This document shows positions 1-11,400 of a DNA stretch of 64,000 bases, piece by piece (position 1 is the first letter of the stretch; each line of letters starts with the position of its first letter). Both the position numbers and the translations under genes were made by a program. The stretch comes from Macrocystis pyrifera (Eukaryota; Sar; Phaeophyceae; Laminariales; Laminariaceae), in NCBI GenBank assembly GCA_031763025.1, contig JASSKH010000001.1:13543659-13607658 (forward strand), read 5' to 3'. Under the pieces are notes generated by a model. That model ran no database searches. It saw only the letters and a program-made list of their open reading frames with translations, and was not told the origin of the DNA.

Positions 1-869
1 TGCTGCGCTGTCGTTGCTGCTTGTTGCGTTTTTTGTTGTGTGTACATATTTGCCTATTTTTTGTCGTTTTTGTCGATTGTTTTCTGTTCACCGAAAAAAA
101 AATATGCCAGAACTTGCCTGTCGTCGCCGTTGCCGTATTGCCCATTGCGAAACTGTTGCACTCCTTGGATAGATCAGACAGATCAGGCAGATCATGATCT
201 ATCTGCAGATAGATAGATCATGATCTAGATGATCTAGTTCCTCACCTACCGTTGTGAGAGGTTGGCTGTGCAGGATCTGCCTTATAGGGCAGATCATCCA
301 ATCCAGGGAACACGCGCTGCTGCAGATCATGCAGATTATTGATCGGCTCCCACCCGGCAACATCATGAACTATTAATAGATCATACATACAAGATCGGGA
401 ATTGATCTATCCGTATGCCTTGAAAGATCTAGATCATCTCTTGGAAATGAATGGTCTGTCGATGATCTGTCTCCGAGGTGTGACCTGTTGTCGTCGCCTT
501 TGTCGCTGTCGCCTGTTGAACAGTTGTTCGGCATACGCGAGTATTTCTGGTATACCTCACTGCATTGCTTGCGTGTGATACCTACGCGATGTGTCTATGT
601 TGCTCCTCGTATTTGTTTTTTTGTTTGTTTTGGCTTTTGTCGTGTTTGTTTGTTTTTTTTGTAAAATTTATTGTACCGCTGTTGACCTCTTGCCTTCCTC
701 GCTTTCCTTGTCCCTGCCTCGCCTTGCCTTGCCTTGCCTTGCCTTGCCTTGCCTTGCCTTGCCTTCCCTTGCCTTGTCCTTGCCTTGCCTTGCCTTGCCT
801 TGCCTTGCCTTGCCTTGCCTCGCCTCGCCTCGCCTCGCCTCGCCTTGCCATGCCTTGCTCTCTTTTCAG
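1..869 (+). repeat. Intron before the first visible GT48 exon: GATC-rich repeat and CCTTG satellite
   Basis: 170-470 is built of GATC/AGAT-rich units and includes CCTCACCTACCGTTGTGAG with ATCTGCCTTATAGGGCAG, an element also found near 10510 and 39715. 720-850 is a CCTTG pentamer array grading into CCTCG, ending about 10 bp before the acceptor at 869. No exon recognised before 870. Confidence 0.6.
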
Positions 870-1078
870 AGAGGGCTCTCTCCCGCCGAAGTCCGCCGTG
901 CACAGCCTCCACCGCAAGCTCTTCCTCAACTACAGGGACTGGTGCGAGTCCATGCGGGTCGCCCCGAACTTCATGCCCCTCCCTCTCCCTCAAACACTCG
1001 ACACGTACGGCAGCGGCACCGACAAGGCCGAGGTATCAAATCATACACATCCATCCGTCCAAAACCTCACGCGAATCT

Positions 1079-1131
<53 letters not shown>

Positions 1132-2377
1132 ACTCGATAGGAGAGATGTACTCGATCTCATGCATGGCCGTAGTCGTATGACCATAGACCCTCGCATCCC
1201 TACAATGCCGGGACGGAGCATGTCGGGTTTTCACCCGACCAGGCAGGGGGAAGGGGGGGGGGTCTTGGGGTTAGCGTAACAGCAGTCATGTATGACCTTT
1301 TTTTCCACCCATTTTGGACCGCAGTCAATCCCGTTTTGGGGAGGAACAACTCTAATTCTAAGTAGTTTGTCCCCCAACATGGGACTGACTGCGGTACTAC
1401 TACTACGGGGGGCCACAGTAAATAGGACCTACGGTACTCACAAAAACCTACATATTTGCCGTTTTTTACTGACAATATTTGGTCCTATTTACTATGGCCC
1501 ACCGCAACGAAAGGGTTAATATTATTTATTTTTTTTCCCACCAGAACCGTAGACATCCTTCGTGGCGCCATATAAATGCCGTAGTATGATGCGCGCGCAA
1601 TGGACGCACAGACTACTATTGCGGGGGGCCATAGTAAATAGGACCAAATTTTAAAAAAAAAAAACTACATATTTCCTCTCTTTTTACTTACAACATATTT
1701 GGTCCTATTTCTTATCGCCCCCCGTAATATTGACTGTTATTAAGGGGGACCATAGCAAACAGGACCTTTTTTTTCTAGCAAAAATAGGTAAATATATAGG
1801 TTTTCATGTATGCCATAGGTCCTATTAACCGTGGACCCCGGTAATAGCATCAACACTTGAGTTTCGACGAAATATTGGATCTCAACAGCTCACGTGTTTT
1901 TGTTTTTTGTTTTTTGTTTTTGTTTTGTTTTTGAGTGAATGTACAGCGGCAGTGCTGCTACAGTAGTAGTATGTGTGTTCTCTCACGCTGCCAACGATCG
2001 TTCACTGCGGGAGTTGGATTACACGAGGCCTCCCGCCCCGGTCGGTGGCCCAGGTACCGATTGCCAGGGATCTGTCTATGAAGGTGATGGCATTACAGTG
2101 TATACGGCGGTAGTGTGCCAGCTTTTGAACGACGACTTAAAAAAAAAAAAAAAAGAGAACGAGGCTGTGATGAGATTCAACGTTTTTCTCAAAACTCATG
2201 TTCACGTGTGTATATATATATATATATATCCGCAAGCTTGGTGTGAGACTGCAGTAGTGATACTTATTGATCGATGGGTGCCGCGGGGTGTGTAGACCGC
2301 TGTGGAGTGTTGTACAAATTCTGACGGTTTTTATATGACACATACGTACGATTTTTTTTTATGTTGTTCTGACCCCT

Positions 2378-2421
<44 letters not shown>

Positions 2422-5400
2422 AAAAAACGACAATAACAACAACAACTCCTTCAGGAAGACGCGCTTGTGGTTGACCTGATGATGTGGCTTTGCATGTGGG
2501 GGGAGGCGGGAAACCTGCGGCATATGCCGGAGTGCTTGTGCTACCTCTTCCACAAGATGATGCAGGTGGGAGTTGGTGAATATAGTGGCATTTTTTTATG
2601 GCTGTGGGGGGGGGGGGGGGGGGGGGGGGTACTCGATAGAAGAGATGTACTCGATCTCATGCATGGCCGTAGTCGTATGACCATAGACCCTCGCATCCCT
2701 ACAATGCCGGGAGGAAGCATGTCGGGTTTTCACCGACCAGGCAAGCATTGTTTGCACCAAGAGCGGGGGGGGGGGGGGGGTAGAGGCAGATACATGGGAG
2801 GGAGGGTGGATGGAGAGAGGTATTGCGAGAGAGAGACACAGAGAGGGAGAATAACACAGAGGGCAAAAAGAACAACGTAAAGGAGAGAGCGCGTGCGGGC
2901 GGGGGGCAGAGAAGGAGGGAGGGAAAGAGGGAAGCAGGGGGGGCGGGGGGGAGAAAGATCGAGAGAGTGGCAGGCAGGGGTAGAAAGTGTAGAGACAGGA
3001 CGCGCGCGAAAGAGAAAGAGAGAGAGGGAGAGATGCATCGGGGGAGTTCTTTGCTTTATTTTTTGCCAGGCGTATACCCCCCCCCCCCCCCCCCCCCCCC
3101 CCCACCCCCCCCTACCCATACACTCCCCCGCGACCACTGCGCACGCCGCCGATGTCGCGATCTACATGGTGTTGCTGTAATGAGTTGAAAAGTTTGTTTG
3201 GATGCGTGTTTGTTTTTGTTTTTCTGCTATGTTCTGGGTAAACCTTTTTTGTGACTGGTTTGTTCTCAAAGCCGGACTGCAGTACTACAACCGTTGATGC
3301 TGTGAGGCCCTTTCCGCCCACGAATCGAAAAAAACCATGTGGATTGAATCGAGTTTTCAACTGAATTGGATTGAATTGGATTGAATTGAATTGGATTGAA
3401 TTGAATTGAATTGAATTGAATTGAATTGAATTGAATTGACTTGACTTGACTTGACTTGACTTGAATTGAATTGAATTGAATCGAATCGAATTGAGTTGAC
3501 GTAACGCTCAACTGAAGTGGGATCGCACGGAATTGAGTTGAATCCAATGGAATTAAAACTGAGCTGAACTGGATCTAGAGATCGACTTGAACGGGATTGG
3601 ATTGATTATACTGAATTGAATTGAATTGAACTGAATTGAATTGAGTTGAGTCGGGTTGAGTTGAAATGAGTTAGATTGAAACCGCCTTGAACCGGAATGG
3701 ACTGATGTGAACTGAACTGAACTGAACTGAACTGCATTGGATTATATATATATATATATATATTCCCGCAGGATTACCACGCTATGCTGGGAATGGACTG
3801 CCCCGCTCTCTACGGCGGATACTTTCTCGACCACGTGGTCACCCCTCTCTACGAGGTACGGAACGGATCTACCCTTGCCCTCCCTCCTCCCCCTCCCTTC
3901 CTCCCCCCCTCCCACCCTCCCCTCCTCCCCTCATCCCAACAGGCCATCTGTTACGGTGATAGATAGAGGGTTTTTGGGGGTTACTCGCCTTGCCGTGTTT
4001 TGGGTGGTTTGTTGTCTCTCTGCGTGTGCTTGCCTTGGTTTTGCTTCGCTTTGGTTGCTTTCTTTTTTTCTGCTTGCTAGTTGTTTTGCTTTTGCTGCGC
4101 TGCGCTTGTGCTTGCTCTTCTTGTGCTCGCTTTGCTGGCTTTGCTGGCTTTGCTTGTGCTTGCTTTTTTTTTTTGTTTCGCGTATGTTCCCGCGTGTTGG
4201 GGTGGTGAGTCAGAGAAACACTGCGAGGGGCCGCTGCGAAGGCGTGGCGGTAGCTCCAGTTCTGCCGTTGGCCTTAGCTTTGGCCTTGACCTTACCCTAG
4301 CCTTGGCCTTATCTTGAGCCCATTGGCCTCGGTCTTAGGGCCTTAGACTTAACGTTTGCTTTAGTCTTAGCTTTGGTATTTGATTTAGCCTTAGCGCTGG
4401 CCTTAGTGTTAGCCTTAGGCTTAGCCTTAGCTCCAGTCTTTAGCCTTAGCGTTAGCCTTAGTATTAGTCTTAGTGTTAGCCTTAGCCTTGCCGCTAGTCT
4501 CAAGCGTTGTTCCTGGCCTTGGTCTTAGCCCCGGCCTTAACGCTGGTCCTAGTCTTCGTCTTGGCCTCGTCGTTAGCCTATCGCCTCAGCCTTCATCATA
4601 GCCTTAGCGTTTAAAAACGGCAAGCTTAGCGTTTGACTTACTTAGCACTGACCTTGGTGTTAACCTTTGGCCCTGACCCGAACCTCGGCATTCAGCTTTC
4701 CCCCTCGCTCTTAACGAACCTTCTCTCTCCACCCCCCTCCCATCCCCGAAGGTGGTCACGCGCGGGAAGAAAGCACGCGCGGATCACGACTCTACGTTGA
4801 ACTACGACGACTACAACGAGTTCTTCTGGACCCCGACTTGCCTCATGTATGTCGTTTCGTGCTGCTGTCTATTTGTTTTGTCGTGTGTCGTGTGTGATTG
4901 GTGTGTTGGACGATCGGCGAGTCGGTATTCACCATGTTTAGCCCTTGAGTGCGCTGCAGGTTCAGCTGTTTGTTCAGCACCGAAACGACGGTGGTAACAA
5001 CATGCTCCTCCTCGATGACGACGACATCACATTGTCACCGCTGTCATTGTCGCCGTTGTGATATAATCTCCTTTTTTCGTTGCAATTTACTACGTTACCG
5101 TTACTACGTTACCTTCATATCTATCCGTTGTTTATGTTACCGTTGTTATATATACGTATATATATATATATATATCCGTTGCTGGCTCAGCTACCGAAGC
5201 AACGGCGGCAACAGCATGCACCTCCTCCTCCTCCTCCTCCTCCTCCTCCTCCTCCTCGACGACGACAAAAACATTGTCACCGTTGCTGCTGTCACCGTTG
5301 TACCACGTAATACACTTATCTTCTTTTTGCGTTGCAATTTTCCATGTTACCGTTACTACAGAACCTTTGATTTATGTGTCCGTTGTTATATTACCGTTGC

Positions 5401-8400
5401 CAAATCTATCCGGTACTGGCTCAGCTACCAGAAGCGACCAAAACAGCGTGCACCTTCTCAATGAATGACGACAATTTTCACATTTGTCACCGTTGTGTTA
5501 TGTCCCTGTTATATCAACATCATATTTTTTATTTTACAATTACTACGTGGGTCCACAGTTAACGGGACCAAATTTCGTTAGTAAAAATAGGTAAATATAT
5601 AGGTTTTATGTATACCATAGATCCTACTAACTATGGGCCCCCGTAATAGCATGTTACGCTGCTACAGGTACGTATCACCTTGAATTCATATATCCGTTGG
5701 CACACATTACCGTTGTTGTATCTATCCGTTACAGGTTCAGCTACCGAAGCGACGACAACATGCACCTCGATGATGACGATGCCGCGGAGGAGGGGATGAT
5801 CGGGGCTGGACCGCCGCCGCCTCCCAGCGGCGTCATCCCTATCGCGGTCGGACTCGAGGTAAAGGGAGGGAGTGACAATCAGGGAGGCGGCGGGGGGGGG
5901 GGGGGGGGGGGGCAGGGGGGGGGGGGGGGGGGAGGCGTGTGATCATCGTATTCTTGTTTTGGCGGTTTTGTCGATGATTTGCGGCGGCTTGGGATCTCAG
6001 GGGTGCACTCTACGTGACTTTTCCTCGTCGCTCCTTCCCCCTCATGCGACTTGCCAAAGACCTCACGTTTCGCCTCGCGCTTGCTGCAAGCACTGCCTTT
6101 TCTGGTCGGTGAAAAACCCAAATCGTGTGCTCCGCCACGGAGTTGTAGGGACGCAGGGGTCTAACGGTTGGTCATACGACTTACGGCCATGCTTAAAAAT
6201 GAGTGCATCCCCTCCCCAGCCGTAGCTGATAGAGCTGTAGGGGAGAAGATAGGATAAGGGCGAGCTGGAACAAGGTGGGATAGCGTAGTCGAGAAAGTAC
6301 GGAAGGGTATACTGTCAGAGGAAACGAAGAAGAGGTGCTTCGCATGCTGGTGCTTCGCATGCTGGTGCTTCGCATGCTGTCCAGAGAGAAGTTTGGGAGG
6401 CGCAAGACAGAAATACGGCAGTAGATGAAAAGGGTGGAAAGAAGGGAACGGTATACGAGAGATCAAGACAAGGGATATGAATGAAAATGTATTCGCACGA
6501 CCCGATGGACTTCGCGAAAGGGCCGAAACTGCGATTTCGTGTAGGGGGGGCCTGTACCTGCCAGAAAGAAGAAAGAGGTACATCGGCAGCCTGGAGGAGG
6601 ATGTAGATCCACAAACGTGCCCGTGTGGCAAAGCAATAGATGGTAGGACTCACACAACTGGAGAGTGTTGTCGGTGTTGTTGTTGTTTTTGTTGTTTTTA
6701 CTTCTACTTGAACCCATTTAGGACTGCAGTCCGGTTTTGGGGACAAAGTACTTGGAATTAGAGAGGTTCGTCTCCAAAAAGGGACTGCAGTACTACGAGA
6801 GTTATCCCCCTGTTCCAAAATATTGAGCCCGTGGTCACAGCACGCGCTCCGACCAAAAAAAAAACGAAACGGAAGAATGCCTCAGGGGGGAAAAATATGT
6901 AGCCGAACTAAGTGACACGAAAACAGTCAGATATACGGCATGGCTGAAACACAGCGTACCCCTCGAACAGGACAAGTCGAATCCTTGCGCGAGTTTCAAC
7001 CATGTGCGATGGGACCGCGTACGAAAACAAGCCGGGACGGAATGAAGGAAAGTGTGAAACGTGCAAGGAGGAACGGGATGTCAGCTGAAGTTTTAGACGG
7101 TGTGACCTCGAGAAGCCTGGTACAACTACCTGGTAAGTATTAACGAAACAGCGATCGCTATCCTAGGAGATAGACGGTGGCCACAGGCGGCGGAAACAGG
7201 AAGCGGAGAAGATTAGGTAAAATGTTATACCCTGGTATGTGTTTTATGAGAACAACGTAATTAGCGCCCAGATGCTGGAGATATCTCTACTGGACGTAAG
7301 AACGGTGCTCCGTCTCGAATGGGCTGCGTTGGTCCTTGGTAAAATGCTTAAGGCATACCACAAATGAGTACGCCCCCCCCCATTCACTATTCCCTCCCCC
7401 CCCCCCCCTCCCCCTTCCCTTCTCACCTCCGCCACCGCCACCTCGCCACTACCAACACCCCTTTCCCCTTCCCCCCGTCTGCCCCTGCCCCTATCCCCAA
7501 TCCCCTCCTACCTACATCAACACCACGTCTACTACTACCACCACCACCACCACCACCTTCCAGAGCACTCCGAAGACATTCTGTGAGAAAAGGAGCGTCC
7601 TGTCGACGGTGCTCTGCTTCCAGCGCGTCCTGGAGTTTCACATCCTGACGTTCCAGCTGTGTGCGGTGGTGGCCTTCGGGAGCATGATGGTCTGGGACAC
7701 TCCCTACTTCCTTCAGGTGCGTGAATGCGATGCTCACCGTTCGTACCACTGAGACGTACTACTGATACGCACTCAGGCCACAGAATATGAGCCGTAACTC
7801 CTAGCGCTCTCTACAACAACAAACTGCAGATTAACATAGCATCAGTTCCCGATCCCTAAGGGCCCATCTTAACGGGGAACACTAAGTTTCGTTTAATCAG
7901 ATGCAAATTAAATTTAGGAAAAACAAAAAAAAAAAATCAGGTCAAATTGAAAGAACCGAAAATCCTCGATAAGATGAGCCCTTAAATTAAATTAGAAAGA
8001 AAAAAAACCAAGTCAAATTGAAAGAGCCGAAAGTCCCCGTTAAGGTGGGCCCTAATCACGTTTTTTCCCTTGTATACTTATTGGTTAACCGCGACGGTCC
8101 TTGTGTTAAAAGTGGGCGGAGTGGCGTTAAGTTCAAGGTGGGGACGCTTGCTGGTACGTGGGTTTGAAGGTTCGCGTGTTGAGCAGGTACTCGTTGGTTC
8201 TCACGTGTGTTCGAGTGCTTGAGAGACACAGAAGAAGAGCAGCTTTGCTCCTTTCGGGCACGGTGAGAGGCTGAGGGCAAGGCGCGCGCCTCGCCCCATA
8301 CCGGAAACTAAATTAACTCGTTGAAGCTGTCATCCATACGCAAGAAAATCCGCCTCTAGAGCTGTTCTTAGTAGAGGATGCAGCTCACTCTTCATGCGAC

Positions 8401-11400
8401 TCGCCCAACACCTCACGGCGCTTCGCGCTTGGTGCAAGCAATGTCTGCCTGGTCGGTGAAACCCGACGAGCTCCGTGCCGACATGGTCATACGACTACCG
8501 CCAAGCATGACATCGAGTACACCCGCCCCCCCTGTGCCCGGTGCCCCCGCGTCCTCCGTGCCCCCCCCCCCCCGCCTGTGCAACCCACGTGTTTTTTTTT
8601 TTCCATTTTTTTTTTCCAATGCAGATGGCGTCTACCGTATTTTGGAGCGTGAACTTCCTCGGCATCGCATGGACCACTATCGAGGTGTGGAACTCCCGAT
8701 TATATATCTGTAAAATAAAAAATAAAAAAATAACAGCAGCAGCTGTGAGATCGAGAATCTCGCCGAAACGCACGAAACTCATGTTCGCAAGCTTTGTGTG
8801 GTATTTCGACACAGTAAATGGGCGCAGGAAGGCACCCAGCACACCTTCATTCGAACACAACACCCGCAGGCGACTGATCGATCGCCCCATCCCCACCGAT
8901 AGTGACACTCTGAATCGAAGCAGCGAGATAAAACCCGAGCATGAGTCGATATCATAGCGATCGCGCGTCGAGGTTCGGCACGAAGAAAAGAATAAAAAAA
9001 AAAAGAACAGAGGGCCAGGCTTGCGGAGCGGAGTAGGACGGCGTAGAAATGATCGTCATGCATCGTCTTGGTTTATTTTTTTTTTGTTTGCGCTCTCTCG
9101 TTTTGTTTGCTCCGACTTGCAGGTAGGTAGGCGCTGTGGTCCCGGCTCGCGTATCACCTAAATATAACGGGATGGGATGGGGGGGGGGGGGGGTTGTGCG
9201 CGAGGTGTGAGCTCCAAAATGGTGGAAATGGTTCATCGTATGTAGTCTTTTTAGATCGGGGTCGGTACTCGTAGCTCGGTGCCGGCTCCAATCCGCCGGC
9301 GGATGAAATTAAATAAATAAATCAAAAACAGATCCGAATTATCCTCATTGGTACTATTAATAGTAGTAGTCTGTGGCAAGTAGTCTTACATCGTCAGGGT
9401 TTTCGGCCGTCCTACTATTTGATGGATAAACGGGTTCACCCTTTTTTCCCTAACGTTTCATGTCATTCCTTCGTATCGACCCCCCGCCCCCCCCCCCCCC
9501 CCCCTCCCACACGCGCCTGAGGTTCTCCTCCTCCTCCTCCTCCTCCTCCTCCTCCTCCTCCTCCTCCTCTTCCTCCTCTTCCTTCCTTCCCCCTGGATTT
9601 TATTTTTTGTTGTTGCTCGCGGTGACTCTTTTTTAGCTGGCAGAAAGAAAGCTCAACACGTTACACGACAAAGTTTATGACCTGCTTCTTACCGACCTCG
9701 CCTATCCCCCCTCCCTAACCCCTCTCCTGCATATTATGTTGGGTTGGCGTCGGGTTGGCAACAAGACTGTAAAACATGCCGCTCGCTGCGTGAGCTAGAC
9801 AACCAGGGTACCGTTTTTTTTTTTTTTTTGTTTTGTTTTTTTTGCGGTCAGTCACAGCGGGCGATGGAGTTATAGATCATCATTTTGTGCGGGGTCGCGA
9901 ACCTTCACTCCGCACAAGGGAATGGTCGCACCGCGTAGTGTTTCTGGCCAGGCACTCACGAGGCAGTCACGTATGATATTTACCCCCACTGCGGTCTCTC
10001 GAAGTGGCCACACCGGAAAATTCATTAAGCCATCGATGCTGTCATCCATCTGCAAGAAAATCCGCCTCTAAAGCGGCTCTTGGTAGGATGCAGCTCACCC
10101 TTCATGCGGCTCGCCGAACACCTCAAGTTTCGCTTCGCGCTTGGTGCGAGCAATGTCGGCCTGGTCGGTGAAAACCCGACGTGCTCCGTCCCGGCATTGT
10201 ACGGAGGCCAGAGTCTACGGCTATACGACTACGGCCATGCATGACACTGAGTCTCCCCCCCCCCCCCCCATCATCCCAACCCTACCCGACCCGACTCGAA
10301 CGCCAAAACCCGATTTTACCCTCTGACCCCGCCCCCCTCCGCCCCTCTCCTACCCCATCCCCCTCCCACCCTAATCCAGCCCTTCCCCACCCCCAAAACA
10401 ACCCCCCACCCCCCCCCGCACTCGCTCCCCGTCTCGCCCTACTCACCCCACCCTCAAAATGTACTACAGCTCGAACTGATCTGTCTACAGATGAGATAGA
10501 TGATTTAGTTCCTCACCTACCGTTGTGAGAGGTTAGCTGCGCAGGATCTGCCTTGTAGGGCAGACCATCCAACACAGGAAACATGTGCTACTGCAGATCA
10601 TGCACATTATACAAAATCGGGAATAGATGATGATCTATCTGTCTTGAAGGATCTATAGATCATAAACTGTAGGAATCGATGATCTGTAGACGATCTGTTG
10701 GAGCTGCGAAATTTACCCCTGCCCCCCCCTACCCGTACGCTGCATTGTTTGGTCCAGGCGTGGCAGGCGTACCCGGGTATTCAGATGACGGGCACGGCGA
10801 AAGTGGGTCTTCTGTCTCGGCTGTGCATGCGGTTCCTCCTCCTCGTCTACCAGAGCCTGTACTTCATGTGAGACCACAAAGAGGAGGGGGGGGCACGGGG
10901 GGGGGGGTGGGGGGGGTACATAAATGCGTGTTGATGTGAGTGTAGAAATGCAGGCTGAAAAGAGCTGTGAGAGGCGTCCGGGAGAATTATCCCGACGGAG
11001 CCCTTTCTGAGAGGGAGGGGGGCTTATTAACCTTTTTAAGGCCGCAGTCCCGCTTTGGGGACAAAGCACTCTAATTCCAAGTAATTTGTCTCCTAAACGG
11101 ACTGCCGTACCAAAAGGGAACGAGTGAGGAAAGTCTGCCGTTCCGGGCGGAAATGGAAGGACCGCTTCCTCTTCCGAGATTGATTAACGTCTAGGCGCTC
11201 CTTGCGTTTGACCGGCCAGGATGGGGTGTTTATTTACCGCTCTGATGAAAAAAAGTACACACCCCCGTGTGATGCTACGAAACGCGACACGAGCCTCAAC
11301 GTACGCACACATAGGAGACACAACACACGAGTTGGCGGTGGATTTTACTGACTTGTCTCCGTCTGCTTTGCGCGAGTTGCTGTTGTAGCTATGGCTACGG

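Noticed and set aside
4250-4720. CCTTAG array as an interstitial telomere
   Set aside because: Degenerate hexamers, no uniform strand of a known telomere motif, and located inside an intron.
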